The notes under the pieces: generated by a model
What the model saw: only the letters and a program-made list of their open reading frames with translations
What the model was told of the DNA's origin: nothing
Database searches by the model: none
Translations under genes and position numbers: made by a program
DNA from: Oscillospiraceae bacterium
Lineage (GTDB): Bacteria > Bacillota_A > Clostridia > Oscillospirales > Oscillospiraceae
Length of the DNA: 64,000 nt
Assembly (NCBI GenBank): GCA_017545325.1
Contig: JAFWOX010000124.1
Coordinates: 1-64,000, forward strand
Reading direction: 5' to 3'
Shown: piece after piece, positions 1-9,170 of the stretch
How positions within the stretch are numbered: position 1 is the stretch's first letter
How the letters are laid out: each line of letters opens with the position of its first letter

Positions 1-32
1 GCGAGACGATCCGAAGCTTGCGGCGACGACGC

Positions 33-117
33 GGGGGTGTTCCCGAGTGGCCAAAGGGGACAGACTGTAAATCTGCTGGCTATGCCTACGGTGGTTCGAA
101 TCCACCCGCCCCCACCA
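33..117 (+). tRNA. tRNA-Tyr (anticodon GTA)
   Basis: Cloverleaf with a class II long variable arm. The acceptor strand GGGGGTG (33-39) pairs with CGCCCCC (107-113), followed by A and an encoded CCA (115-117). The T arm GGTGG-TTCGAAT-CCACC lies at 90-106. The anticodon loop carries GTA at 67-69, so it decodes UAU/UAC. The anticodon stem has one A-C mismatch at its outer end. Confidence 0.97.
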
Positions 118-169
118 AAAGCAAAAATCCTGTCGACGATAGTCGGCGGGATTTTCGCTTTGTATTTTT
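118..169 (+). terminator. Rho-independent terminator after tRNA-Tyr
   Basis: Long hairpin from AAAGC (118-122) to GCTTT (157-161) with inner pairing of AAAATCC with GGATTTT, followed by a T-rich tail to 169. It starts one base after the tRNA CCA. Confidence 0.85.
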
Positions 170-461
170 CATTCTTAAGCTTTAAGTTTTCATTATTCAT
201 TAATCCGTGACAGGATTTTCTAATTGAATACTGAAGACTTAAGACTGAAGAAAGAATAATGGCTGCGGCTCACACAGTTTCCGATATAATACAGTTTGGT
301 GAATATATGAAGGAGAGTCTCAAAAGCCTATGGAGAAGTGTCCCCTGCCCGGCTGTTGTGCAGCGTTCCTGCGCGTGGTAAGATGAAGATATTATTCAGG
401 GCGAGAATGCGGGCAGACCTTCGGTGGAAACCAATCCGGTTTCGATGCAGGAGAATGCTTT
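170..461. other. Intergenic region upstream of the SWIM gene
   Basis: No convincing gene. A good -10 hexamer TATAAT lies at 285-290 on the plus strand but no clear -35 is visible 17 bases upstream, so the SWIM-gene promoter is only tentatively placed here. A short open frame at 338-529 overlaps the SWIM start and has no recognisable product. Confidence 0.4.
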
Positions 462-2126
462 ATGAAGATCAAGTCGTGGCACAGGTTCTTTGCCCCGCAA
501 ATCCTTTCACGGGGGCAGGAGTACTATGAGGCGGAACTGGTAAACATCTGCCGGGCGGAGGAGACCGGGATCGAGGCCGCCGTGGAGGGAACGGAGCGCT
601 ATCACGTGGAGACTTCCCTTCGGGAAGGGCAGATCATGGACATGAACTGCGATTGCCCCTATGCTTCCGATGGCAACAACTGCAAGCACATGGCCGCGGT
701 GCTGTACGCTGTGGAAGATTCGTCGGAGGCCGCAGATCCATTTGGGGACTTTCTGGCGGAAGAACAGGAGCGTTTGCAGGAGGACAACCACGCATTGAAG
801 CAGGCAGTTTCCGTAATGCCGGAAGAGGAATTGCGCGCCCTGCTTCTGGACGCTGCAAAGAAGCATCGGGATATCCGTGAACGGATCACCATGCGGAAAA
901 AGCCGGAGGCCGGTCCCGCCGCGCAAAAGCGCTGGAAAGCAGACCTGGCCAGAATCACCCGAGAGGCATCGGACAGGAGCGGGTTCATCGATTATTACCA
1001 CGCCGGGGATTACACGGAGGAGCTTTGGCAGTACCTGAACGACAAAATCGAGCCGCTGCTGGAAAACCGCCTGATTATGGACGCCTTTTCGCTGGTGGGG
1101 CTGGTATATACAGAGGCCTTGGACCAGGAGATGGATGATTCAGACGGCGGGCTCTCTTTTGTCGCCGATCAATGCCTGACCTATTGGCGGGAGCTGATCC
1201 CGGCGCCGGAAGCGGACCAGGAGAAAATGCTGGCCTGGTTTGCAGCGCTGCTTTCGCATTACTCGGACAGTGTGGGCGAGGACTGGCTCTGGCCGGTGGT
1301 TTTGGAGGGCTTCACCGACGAAAGGCTGCTGCCCACGGTCCTGGACCTGCTGGACGGACGAATCAGAACCGCAAGGGAATACCACCTACCAGGGTTGATC
1401 AAATACCGCCTGGCCCTTATGGAGCGCATGGGGAAATCACCGGAGGAGATCGAAGCATACAGGAAGGATTTTTGGGCTCTCCCGGAAGTCCGAAAACAGA
1501 AGCTGGACCTGCTGGAAGCAGAGGAATGCTGGACAGAAGCGCTGTCGCTCCTCCGGGAGTGTGAAGAGTTGGATAAAGACAAGCCCTATCTCCTGGCAAA
1601 GTACAGCCTCCGGCGGATCGGCATCCTGCGACGGGTCGGGCCGGAAAAGGCCTTTTTGGAGGCGCTGGAATCCTATGTGTTTGGCTTTCCGCAGCAGGAT
1701 ATGACCTATGTGGCGGAGCTGAAACAGGCCGTGCCGGAGGAATCCTGGCCCGGTCTGCTGGACAGGCTGTTCGCGAACAGAAATACCCAAAGCCTTCGCC
1801 GGGAGCTGCAGCTGAGCGAAGGGATGCTGGAGCAGATGATGGCGGAACTGGAAGCGGGCACGTCCCGATATGAACTGGAACGGGTTGAAAAGGCCCTGCG
1901 GAAGGTTTATCCCCAGCGGGTCCGCGACCTGATGCTGAAGCTGCTGGACCGGGAGATGCATTCCGCTTCAACGCGGAACGCCTATGCCGGAATCATTCAT
2001 TCCCTCAAACGCCTGTATGGATACCCCGAAGGCCGGAAAAAGGCTGCGGAACTGGCTCGATCCTGGCGGGAAAAGTATCCCCGGCGCAGCGCAATGCTGG
2101 ACGAGCTGCATAGAGCGAAGCTTTGA
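462..2126 (+). CDS. SWIM zinc-finger domain protein
   Basis: Protein of 554 residues with an N-terminal SWIM zinc finger: C63-x-C65, C74-x-H76, matching the CxC(n)CxH pattern. SWIM domains bind DNA or protein and are often found with Snf2 helicases or as stand-alone proteins of about this length. The rest is helical, Leu/Glu-rich and TPR-like, with no catalytic motif. The start is set by ATG 462 with GGAG eight bases upstream. No helicase partner lies in the window, so the role is unknown beyond probable nucleic-acid or partner binding. The gene stands alone and the next gene has its own promoter. Confidence 0.8.
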   Translation: MKIKSWHRFFAPQILSRGQEYYEAELVNICRAEETGIEAAVEGTERYHVETSLREGQIMDMNCDCPYASDGNNCKHMAAVLYAVEDSSEAADPFGDFLAEEQERLQEDNHALKQAVSVMPEEELRALLLDAAKKHRDIRERITMRKKPEAGPAAQKRWKADLARITREASDRSGFIDYYHAGDYTEELWQYLNDKIEPLLENRLIMDAFSLVGLVYTEALDQEMDDSDGGLSFVADQCLTYWRELIPAPEADQEKMLAWFAALLSHYSDSVGEDWLWPVVLEGFTDERLLPTVLDLLDGRIRTAREYHLPGLIKYRLALMERMGKSPEEIEAYRKDFWALPEVRKQKLDLLEAEECWTEALSLLRECEELDKDKPYLLAKYSLRRIGILRRVGPEKAFLEALESYVFGFPQQDMTYVAELKQAVPEESWPGLLDRLFANRNTQSLRRELQLSEGMLEQMMAELEAGTSRYELERVEKALRKVYPQRVRDLMLKLLDREMHSASTRNAYAGIIHSLKRLYGYPEGRKKAAELARSWREKYPRRSAMLDELHRAKL

Positions 2127-2166
2127 GATCACGGGTATCAGCGAGAGTCATCCGCATTCGCATGTC

Positions 2167-2195
2167 TTGTAAACCACCTGTTCTTATGGTAAACT
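2167..2195 (+). promoter_or_regulatory. Promoter of the MNT/HEPN module
   Basis: TTGTAA (2167-2172), a 17-bp spacer and TAAACT (2190-2195), followed by GGAGG at 2202-2206 ahead of ATG 2217. Confidence 0.6.
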
Positions 2196-2216
2196 GCTCT
2201 CGGAGGTTGATTCCAT

Positions 2217-2558
2217 ATGCTAAAAGAGCCTGGTATTGAACGTGTTGCGCTGCAGGCCCGCGACAGAATCGCGATGCTGTTCCCCGGAGAACAGGTCGAT
2301 GCGATCCTGTTTGGTTCTTATGCCCGCGGGGATGCGCAGGAGGGGTCCGATCTGGATCTTTTCATCCTCGTGGATTCGCCTCGGGAGAGGATCGCGGAGA
2401 AAAACTGGCATGTGGGCGAGATCGCCTCTGACCTGTTCATGGATTTCGGGATCGTGGTCTCCCCGATTGTAGAGAATCGGCAATACTACCAGGAGCGCAT
2501 TCAGCTTCTTCCGTTCTTTGGAAATATCAGCAGAGAGGGCGTGAATCTCCGTGCCTGA
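2217..2558 (+). CDS. MNT-type nucleotidyltransferase (antitoxin of an MNT/HEPN pair)
   Basis: Minimal nucleotidyltransferase of 113 residues. G33-S34, ten residues, then D45-x-D47 forms the GSx10DxD metal-binding motif of the DNA polymerase beta superfamily. In characterised MNT/HEPN modules this protein neutralises the HEPN RNase, in some systems by AMPylating it. The HEPN reading frame begins at GTG 2551 and overlaps this gene by 8 bases, the usual coupled arrangement. The partner is frameshifted here, so this antitoxin may now have no active toxin to control. Start ATG 2217 has GGAGG ten bases upstream. Confidence 0.85.
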   Translation: MLKEPGIERVALQARDRIAMLFPGEQVDAILFGSYARGDAQEGSDLDLFILVDSPRERIAEKNWHVGEIASDLFMDFGIVVSPIVENRQYYQERIQLLPFFGNISREGVNLRA

Positions 2559-2960
2559 CCAGACAAGAGCGGACCTGTCCAAATACCGGCTGCAAAAGGC
2601 GTCGGAGGCCCTGGCGTCTGCCAAAGGGAGTTTGACGCCGGGGATTATGCGACGGCTAACAACCGGGCGTATTACTGCGTTTTTCATTTGATGCGTACTG
2701 TTTTGGCGCTGGATGGTGAGGATTATAAAAAGCATTCGGCGGTCATTGCCCGCTTTACGCAAAACTACCTGAAAACGGAAATCCTTCCACGGGATTACAG
2801 CAAGCTGATTTTCAATGCCTCCCTGATCCGCAACCGCAGTGATTACGAGGACTTTTATCTCTGTTCCATTACGGATACGGAAGAGCTGATCTCCGGGGCG
2901 TCGCAATTCTTGATCGAGATACAGCGCTATCTGGAAACAAGGTGTTCTTCGGAAGCCTGA
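2551..2960 (+). pseudogene. HEPN-domain toxin, frameshifted
   Basis: From GTG 2551 the frame reads as a HEPN N-terminus (LSKYRLQKASEALASAK) up to about 2625 and then runs into unrelated sequence and a stop. Moving to the frame in phase with 2628 gives the expected continuation, including ANNRAYYCVFH with the R-x6-H catalytic motif, and runs to a stop at 2960. One base appears missing, or two extra, in the run AAAGGGAG at 2623-2630. The conserved C-terminal part can be read from ATG 2688, but that would lack the catalytic motif. It could be a real loss of function, an assembly error or, less likely, programmed frameshifting. Confidence 0.8.
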
Positions 2961-3120
2961 ATTTCCTGACCCGCCCGCTGACCCGCTGCACGTCAGGAGC
3001 GTATGGATTGGAAAACGGGGCGAAAACAGGACGATGCAGGCGAGGGAATATGCCCCAAAAGCGCGGGAAATGGCCTCTCTGACAGCGAGAAGGGCCTTTT
3101 TCGGCAAGTCCTTTTCAACT
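2961..3120. other. Intergenic, no feature recognised
   Basis: Follows the HEPN stop. No hairpin with a T-tract, promoter or coding signal was recognised before the repeat that starts near 3121. Confidence 0.3.
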
Positions 3121-3260
3121 CTATTCGTCCTTCGGACGAGCGGAGGAACGAATAGAATATCTCTTTGCGGCATGGCCGCAAAATATCACGTTTTCCGCCA
3201 GGCAAACATTTCACTTCGAGCGGCAGCGAGAGATATCACTCATCCCCTGCTTTGACACAA
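3121..3260 (+). repeat. Array of small hairpins joined by ATATCAC/ATTTCAC boxes
   Basis: An outer inverted repeat CTATTCGT...ACGAATAG (3121-3155) is followed by short hairpins, for example TTTGCGGC-atg-GCCGCAAA. These alternate with the boxes atatcac, atttcac and atatcac at roughly 25-base spacing. The pattern resembles interspersed hairpin repeats known from Clostridia genomes and explains the lack of a gene here. No second copy was recognised in this window. Confidence 0.55.
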
Positions 3261-3344
3261 GCAGTCGCGTGGTCAGTGGTCGCTTTCGAGAAAAGAGAAC
3301 CAGGACCGGCAGAGCCGGAAACAACAGAATGCACCCAAGATAAC

Positions 3345-3384
3345 GGCAGGCTGACTCCTCATTCCGAGCCAGCCTGCCTTTTTT
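3345..3384 (+). terminator. Rho-independent terminator, plus strand
   Basis: GGCAGGCT (3345-3352) pairs with AGCCTGCC (3371-3378) and is followed by TTTTTT (3379-3384). The T-tract is only on the plus strand, so it ends rightward transcription converging on purB. Confidence 0.85.
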
Positions 3385-3435
3385 CTATTCATTTTTCGCC
3401 CTCCCCGGCGCGGCGCCGGGGAGGCGGACGAAACC

Positions 3436-4851
3436 TCAAAGCTCGATATCGGCGCCGCCGGTCCGCGCATCCCGGAGGAGCGGACGCACCTTAGCAAGAA
3501 ACGCCTCCACCTGCTCGGGACACCGCCCGATATACCTCTGCGGGTCCAGCAGGGCCTCCATCTCCCCGGCGCTCAGGCCGAAGCGCTTCTCTGCCCCCAG
3601 CCGCTCCAGCAGGTCGCAGGGCTCCCCCTCCTTCATCCGGGCGGTGGCCTCCATGGACGCCCTCCGGATGATCTCGTGGAGGGCCTGCCGGTCCCCGCCC
3701 CGCTTGACGGCCTCCATCAGCAGGTTTTCCGTGGCGATGAAGGGGAGGTATTCCTTCAGCGCCCTGGCGACCACCTTTTCATTCACCCGCAGCCCCTTGG
3801 TCACGTTCTCGGCCAGGCGGAGGATGGCGTCGGCGCAGAGGAAGCCCTCCGGCAGGGAGATGCGGCGGCCTGCGCTGTCGTCCAGGGTCCGCTCCAGCCA
3901 CTGGACGGAGGCGGTCATGGGGGCGTTCAGGGCGTCCGCCATGAGAAATCGGGCCAGGGAGCAGATGCGCTCGCAGCGCATGGGGTTGCGCTTGTAGGCC
4001 ATGGCGGAGGAGCCGATCTGGGTGTCCTCAAAGGGCTCCTCCAGCTGCCGGTCATGCTGCAGGAGCCGGATATCGTTTGCCATGCGGCAGAGGCTCTGGG
4101 CGACGGCGCTCAGGACGTTCAGAATGCGGCTGTCCACCTTCCGGGGATAGGTCTGGCCGCACACGTCATAGCAGCTGTCAAAGCCGAAATCCGCCGCCAG
4201 GCGGCGGTTCAGCTCGTCCACCTTTTCCCCGTCCCCGTCGAAGAGCTCCAGGAAGCTGGCCTCCGTGCCGGTGGTGCCCCGGCAGCCCAGGAAACGGATA
4301 TTCTCCAGGGCAAAGTCGATCTCTCCCAGGTCAGAGACCAGATCCTGCATCCACAGCGCCGCCCGCTTGCCCACGGTGACGGGCTGGGCGGGCTGATAAT
4401 GGGTGTACCCCAGGGTCGCCGTGGCCTTGTACCTGTCCGCAAAGTCGGCCAGGTTCGCCAGCACCGCCAGCAGCTCTCCCCGGAGATACCGCAGGCCGTC
4501 CCGATACAGGATCAGGTCCGCATTGTCGGTGACATAGCAGCTGGTGGCCCCCAGGTGGATGATCCCCGCGGCGGCGGGGGCCGCCTTGCCGTAGGCATAC
4601 ACATGGGCCATCACATCATGGCGCACTTCCTTTTCCCGGGCCCGGACGCAGGCATAGTCGATATCCGTGATATGCGCCTCCAGCTCCCTCACCTGCTCCG
4701 CCGTGATGGGCAGGCCCAGGGCCATTTCCTCCCCGGCCAGGGCGGCCCAAAGCTTCCGCCAGGTCTGATACCGGGTATCCGCGGAGAAGAGGGCCAGCAT
4801 ATAGTCCGAAGCATAGCGGGAGGCCAGGGGGGATTCATACTTGTCCGTCAT
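3436..4851 (-). CDS. purB: Adenylosuccinate lyase
   Basis: Protein of 471 residues of the fumarase/aspartase superfamily. It removes fumarate from SAICAR and from adenylosuccinate, so it serves both IMP and AMP synthesis. The superfamily signature appears as GSSAMAYKRNPM, the flexible loop with the catalytic Ser. Full length. ATG 4851 has an AGAGGT ribosome site. It is the last gene of the minus-strand cluster and begins 15 bases after the purA stop, consistent with one transcript. Confidence 0.96.
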   Translation of the reverse strand: MTDKYESPLASRYASDYMLALFSADTRYQTWRKLWAALAGEEMALGLPITAEQVRELEAHITDIDYACVRAREKEVRHDVMAHVYAYGKAAPAAAGIIHLGATSCYVTDNADLILYRDGLRYLRGELLAVLANLADFADRYKATATLGYTHYQPAQPVTVGKRAALWMQDLVSDLGEIDFALENIRFLGCRGTTGTEASFLELFDGDGEKVDELNRRLAADFGFDSCYDVCGQTYPRKVDSRILNVLSAVAQSLCRMANDIRLLQHDRQLEEPFEDTQIGSSAMAYKRNPMRCERICSLARFLMADALNAPMTASVQWLERTLDDSAGRRISLPEGFLCADAILRLAENVTKGLRVNEKVVARALKEYLPFIATENLLMEAVKRGGDRQALHEIIRRASMEATARMKEGEPCDLLERLGAEKRFGLSAGEMEALLDPQRYIGRCPEQVEAFLAKVRPLLRDARTGGADIEL

Positions 4852-4866
4852 GGCTGAATACCTCTT

Positions 4867-6141
4867 TCATCGAAGGATGATGCTTTCCCGCTCCGCACCC
4901 ACGGAGACATAGGCGATGGGACAGCCCACGGCCTCCTCGATGCGCCGAACATAGGCCCGGGCCGCCTCCGGCAGATCCTCCCAGCGGCGGACGTCGGAGA
5001 TATCGCAGCCCCAGCCCGCCCAGTATTCGATCACCGGCTCGGCAAAAGCCAGCTCCGTGGGAAAGGGGAAACGGCTCGTCTCCCTGCCCCCGACGCGGTA
5101 GCGGACGCAGACGGGGATCCTCTCCAGATAACTCAGTACATCCAGCTTGGTGAGGGCGAGCTTCGTGGCCCCCTGGGTCTCCACCCCGTAGCGGGTAGCC
5201 GTCAGGTCCAGGGCCCCCACCCGGCGGGCCCGGCCCGTCTTGGCCCCGTATTCGGCTCCGGCTTCCCGGAGCCGGTCCGCCTCTTCGCCGGACATTTCGC
5301 TGACGAAGGGCCCCTCCCCCACGCAGGTGGAATAGGCCTTCACCACGCCGATGACCTCCGTGAGCTTCAGGGAGGGCAGCCCCGCGCCGATGGGGGCGTA
5401 GGCCGCCAGGGTATTGGAGGAGGTGGTATAGGGATAGATGCCGTAGTCCAGATCCCGCAGGGCCCCCAGCTGGGCTTCAAAGAGGATGTTTTTCCCCGCC
5501 GCCTGGGCCTCCTTCAGGTATTCCCCCGTATCGCACACGAAGGGCTTGATCGCCTCCCCGTACTCCAGGAGCCAGGCGGTCAACTCCTCCGCCGTATAGG
5601 GTTTCGAGCCGTAGACCCGGGTGAGGGTCAGGTCCTTCCACTCCAGCAGGTCCTCCAGGTGGGCCCGGAGCTCATGGGGATAGAACAGCTCCCCCGCCAG
5701 GACGGTCTTCTTCTGATATTTATCCGAATAAAAGGGGGCGATCCCCTGCTTGGTTGAGCCGTATTTCTTGTCCCCCAGGCGCTGCTCCTCCAGGGCGTCC
5801 AGATCCCGGTGCCAGGGAAGCAGAAGGGAGGCCCGGTCGCTGATCTTCAGGTTCTCCGGCGTGATCTCCACGCCCTTCCGGCGCACATCCCCGATCTCCG
5901 CCCAGAGGTTTTCCGGGTCCAGGGCCACCCCGTTGCCCAGGATGTTCACCACCCCGGACCGCAGGATGCCGGAGGGGAGAAGATGCAGGGCGAATTTCCC
6001 CTTCTCGTTCACCACCGTATGCCCGGCGTTGCCGCCGCCCTGGTAGCGCACCACGACGTCATAGTCCTCCGTGAGCAGGTCCACCATCCGGCCCTTCCCC
6101 TCGTCGCCCCAGTTGATTCCCACGATCGCGCAGTTTTTCAT
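4867..6141 (-). CDS. purA: Adenylosuccinate synthetase
   Basis: Protein of 424 residues that forms adenylosuccinate from IMP, aspartate and GTP, the first committed step to AMP. The N-terminus contains GINWGDEGKGR and the GGGNAGHT motif, the IMP/GTP-binding core. The start was moved to ATG 6141 because homologues begin at this VGxNWGDEGKG segment and because that ATG lies one base after the asnB stop. A 17-residue upstream extension in frame would overlap asnB and is rejected. It acts in series with downstream purB. Confidence 0.96.
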   Translation of the reverse strand: MKNCAIVGINWGDEGKGRMVDLLTEDYDVVVRYQGGGNAGHTVVNEKGKFALHLLPSGILRSGVVNILGNGVALDPENLWAEIGDVRRKGVEITPENLKISDRASLLLPWHRDLDALEEQRLGDKKYGSTKQGIAPFYSDKYQKKTVLAGELFYPHELRAHLEDLLEWKDLTLTRVYGSKPYTAEELTAWLLEYGEAIKPFVCDTGEYLKEAQAAGKNILFEAQLGALRDLDYGIYPYTTSSNTLAAYAPIGAGLPSLKLTEVIGVVKAYSTCVGEGPFVSEMSGEEADRLREAGAEYGAKTGRARRVGALDLTATRYGVETQGATKLALTKLDVLSYLERIPVCVRYRVGGRETSRFPFPTELAFAEPVIEYWAGWGCDISDVRRWEDLPEAARAYVRRIEEAVGCPIAYVSVGAERESIILR

Positions 6142-6142
6142 T

Positions 6143-7726
6143 CTATTTCCCGCTTTCTCCGTAGTTGGCAAGCACGCGTGCCGACGGATCATTCACGTCG
6201 CAGCCGGGCCAGGTCCTGTTGGGCATCCAGAAATCCCTGATCATCCGGGCCTGGCCCGGATAATGCTTCTCGAAAAGCTCCCGATAGAGCAGACTCTCCT
6301 TGGTGAAGGGCGGGCAGTAGTCGTACTGCCGTCTCTTCTCGGCAAATTCGGCGTCGGTGTAGCGTTTCTCCGCGTATTCCTTCAGGTCGTCCACCATGCT
6401 GTGGCCCACCGCGTCGGAAAAGGCCGCCTTCTGCCGCCACAAAATGTCATCCGGGAGCAGTTTATCCTTTTCAAAGGCTCTGCGCAAGAGGTATTTTCCC
6501 ATGCCGTAGGTGTTCATTTTCAGCTTTGGGTCGATGGACATGACATACCGCACGAAGTCCAGGTCCCCGAAGGGCACCCGGGCCTCCAGAGAATTGACGG
6601 AGATGCACCGGTCCGCCCGCAGCACATCGTACATATACAGCTCATCCACCCGCTTCCTGGCCTCCGCCTGGAAGGCCTCCGGGGAGGGGGCGTAATCCGT
6701 GTACTTATAGCCGAAGAGCTCGTCGCTGATCTCCCCGGTGAGCAGCACCCGGATATCCGTCTGCTCATGGATGGCCTTGCAGCACAGGTACATGCCCATG
6801 CTGGCCCGGATGGTGGTGATATCCCAGGTGCCCAGAAGGGCGACGACCTCCTCCAGACTGTCCAGCACCTGCTCCCGGGTCATGTACACCTCCGTGTGCT
6901 CCGCGCCGATGTAGTCCGCCGCCCTGCGGGCATATTTCAGGTCGATAGCGTCCGTATCCATCCCGATGGCGAAGGTGCGCACATGCTTGCCCAGCACCCG
7001 GGCGGAGACGGCGCAGACCAGGCTGGAATCCAGCCCGCCGGAGAGCAGGAAGCCCAGAGGTGCGTCCGCATCCAGGCGCTTGTCGATGCCCAGGATCAGC
7101 TTTTCCCGGATTCCGGCGCAGATGGCGTCCAGGTCCCCGTCGACGTACCGGTCCACCGAAGTCACATCCGCATAGCGGGTGAAAACTCCGTCCGCATAGT
7201 AGTGTCCGGGGGGAAAGGGCAGGATCTCCCGGCAGAGGCCCACCAGGTTCTTCGCCTCGCTGGCAAAGACGATGGCGCCTTCCCGGTCATAGCCGTAGAA
7301 CAGGGGGCGGATGCCGATGGGGTCCCGGGCGGCGATGAACTGCCGCTTTTTCCCGTCGTAGATCACCATGGCAAATTCCGCGTCCAGCTTGGCAAACATA
7401 TCCAGGCCGTATTCCCGGTACAGGGGCAGGATGATCTCGCAGTCGGATCCGCTGACGAAGGTATAGCCGTCGTCCTCCAGCTCCTTTTTCAGCGGGCGGA
7501 AGAGATACAGCTCCCCGTTGCAGACGCACAGGTCCTCCCCCAGGCGGAAGGGCTGCATCCCCTCCTCATGGAGGCCCATGATGGCGAGCCGGTGGAAGCA
7601 AAGGCAGCCTTCCCCGGCCTTCTCCACCCGGGACATATCCGGTCCCCGGGAAATCGTACGGTCAAAATACCGGCGCAGCTCCTTATCGGAAAGGGTCTGG
7701 CGGGTAAAGCCCATGATGGAACACAT
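6143..7726 (-). CDS. asnB: Asparagine synthetase (glutamine-hydrolysing)
   Basis: Protein of 527 residues with an N-terminal class II glutamine amidotransferase domain and a C-terminal AANH-type synthetase domain (LLSGGLDSSLVCAV is the PP-loop). ATG 7726 is chosen over an in-frame GTG at 7735 because it places Cys at residue 2, the required N-terminal nucleophile after Met removal, and because AAGGGA lies about ten bases upstream. It sits between purF and purA, an unusual place for asparagine synthesis. The common theme is use of glutamine nitrogen and aspartate. Confidence 0.93.
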   Translation of the reverse strand: MCSIMGFTRQTLSDKELRRYFDRTISRGPDMSRVEKAGEGCLCFHRLAIMGLHEEGMQPFRLGEDLCVCNGELYLFRPLKKELEDDGYTFVSGSDCEIILPLYREYGLDMFAKLDAEFAMVIYDGKKRQFIAARDPIGIRPLFYGYDREGAIVFASEAKNLVGLCREILPFPPGHYYADGVFTRYADVTSVDRYVDGDLDAICAGIREKLILGIDKRLDADAPLGFLLSGGLDSSLVCAVSARVLGKHVRTFAIGMDTDAIDLKYARRAADYIGAEHTEVYMTREQVLDSLEEVVALLGTWDITTIRASMGMYLCCKAIHEQTDIRVLLTGEISDELFGYKYTDYAPSPEAFQAEARKRVDELYMYDVLRADRCISVNSLEARVPFGDLDFVRYVMSIDPKLKMNTYGMGKYLLRRAFEKDKLLPDDILWRQKAAFSDAVGHSMVDDLKEYAEKRYTDAEFAEKRRQYDYCPPFTKESLLYRELFEKHYPGQARMIRDFWMPNRTWPGCDVNDPSARVLANYGESGK

Positions 7727-7742
7727 CTCGTTCACGTTCCCT

Positions 7743-9170
7743 TCAAGTGGAATGGATCTTCTGTTCGAAGCGGTTCTTCTCCCCCTGCAGGGGGACGGCG
7801 GTGGGGTATTTTCCGCCGAAGCAGGCGGTGCAGAAGCCGGATGCCTTCCCCGTCAGCGCCTCGGCGTGCTCCAGGCTGAGATACCCCAGGGAATCCACGC
7901 CGATGATCCGGCCGATCTCCTCCACGCTGTGGTGATTGGCGATCAGGTTCTCCGGACTGTCGATATCCGTGCCGTACCAGCAGGGCGCCACAAAGGGCGG
8001 CGCGCTGACCCGCATATGGATCTCCCTTGCCCCCGCTTCCCGGAGCTGGCGGATGGTCTTGCGGCAGGTGGTGCCCCGGACGATGGAATCATCCACCAGC
8101 ACCACCCGCTTTCCCTCCACCACGGCGCGGATGGGATTCAGCTTGATGCGCACGCCGGATTCTCTCTCCCCCTGGGAGGGGGCGATGAAGGTCCGGCCCA
8201 CATATTTGTTTTTCGTGAAGCCGATCTCGTAGGGGATGCCGGAGGCCTTGGCATAGCCGATGGCGGCGTCCAGCCCCGAATCCGGGACCCCCACCACCAC
8301 GTCCGCCTCCACGGGATGCTCCCCGGCCAGAAAGGCCCCGGCCCGCTGCCGGGCCAGGCATACGCTGGCCCCGTCGATGACGGAGTCCGACCGGGCAAAA
8401 TAGATGTACTCGAAAACGCAGAGCCGCCGGGGGACCAGGCCGCAGTGCCGCCGATCGGAGCGGATCTCCCCGGCGCTCACCGTCACCACCTCCCCGGGCT
8501 CGATATCCCGGATGAAGGCCGCGTCCACCGCCTCCAGGGCGCAGGTCTCGGAGGCGAAAACCACCGTGCCGTCTTCCCGCTTCCCCATGCAGAGCGGGCG
8601 GAAGCCATGGGGATCCCGGGCGGCGATGAGCTTGGCGGGAGAGGCGATCACCAGGCACCAGGCCCCCTCCAGCACATCCATGGCGGCGGAGACGGCCTCC
8701 TCGATGCTGCCCAGGCGCAGACGCTCCTGCACGATCATGTAGGCGATCACCTCGGAATCCGTGGCGGTGTGGAAGATGCTGCCCCGCAGCTCCAGCTGTT
8801 CCCGCAGCTCCGCGGAATTGGTGAGGTTTCCGTTATGGGCCAGGGCCATGGTCCCCTTCCGGTGGTTGATGAGCAGGGGCTGGGCATTGAGACGGGGATC
8901 GGAGCCGGTGGTGGCGTAGCGCACATGACCCACGGCGATGTTCCCCTCCCCCAGGGCCTCCGCCTGCCCGCGGTCGAAGACCTCCCCCACCAGGCCCGCG
9001 TCCCGGTGGGCGCGGAAGACCCCGTCGTCATTCAGGGCGATCCCGGCGCTCTCCTGCCCCCGATGCTGCAGGGCATACAGGCCATAGTAGACCAGCTGCC
9101 CCAGGGGGCGGCGCTGCGGGGACCAGAGGCCGAAGACCCCGCATTCCTCCCGGGGCTTATCCCCGGTCAT
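7743..9170 (-). CDS. purF: Amidophosphoribosyltransferase
   Basis: Protein of 475 residues, first step of purine synthesis: PRPP plus glutamine to phosphoribosylamine. The nucleophile is Cys10 in REECGVFG after a short propeptide, as in the Bacillus-type enzyme. The PRPP-binding motif reads VVLVDDSIVRGTT. The C-terminal CTACFGGKYPT fits the [4Fe-4S] subfamily. The start at ATG 9170 overlaps the purC end by 14 bases and matches the family length; a longer in-frame extension is a shadow of purC. Confidence 0.96.
   Translation of the reverse strand: MTGDKPREECGVFGLWSPQRRPLGQLVYYGLYALQHRGQESAGIALNDDGVFRAHRDAGLVGEVFDRGQAEALGEGNIAVGHVRYATTGSDPRLNAQPLLINHRKGTMALAHNGNLTNSAELREQLELRGSIFHTATDSEVIAYMIVQERLRLGSIEEAVSAAMDVLEGAWCLVIASPAKLIAARDPHGFRPLCMGKREDGTVVFASETCALEAVDAAFIRDIEPGEVVTVSAGEIRSDRRHCGLVPRRLCVFEYIYFARSDSVIDGASVCLARQRAGAFLAGEHPVEADVVVGVPDSGLDAAIGYAKASGIPYEIGFTKNKYVGRTFIAPSQGERESGVRIKLNPIRAVVEGKRVVLVDDSIVRGTTCRKTIRQLREAGAREIHMRVSAPPFVAPCWYGTDIDSPENLIANHHSVEEIGRIIGVDSLGYLSLEHAEALTGKASGFCTACFGGKYPTAVPLQGEKNRFEQKIHST

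Noticed and set aside
338..529. Short frame before the SWIM gene
   Set aside because: Overlaps the SWIM start in another frame and has no recognisable product.
2688..2960. HEPN C-terminal part as an independent gene from ATG 2688
   Set aside because: It would lack the catalytic R-x6-H and there is no ribosome site; it is better read as the second part of a frameshifted toxin.
3345..3384. Terminator of purB
   Set aside because: The T-tract follows the hairpin only on the plus strand, whereas purB is on the minus strand.
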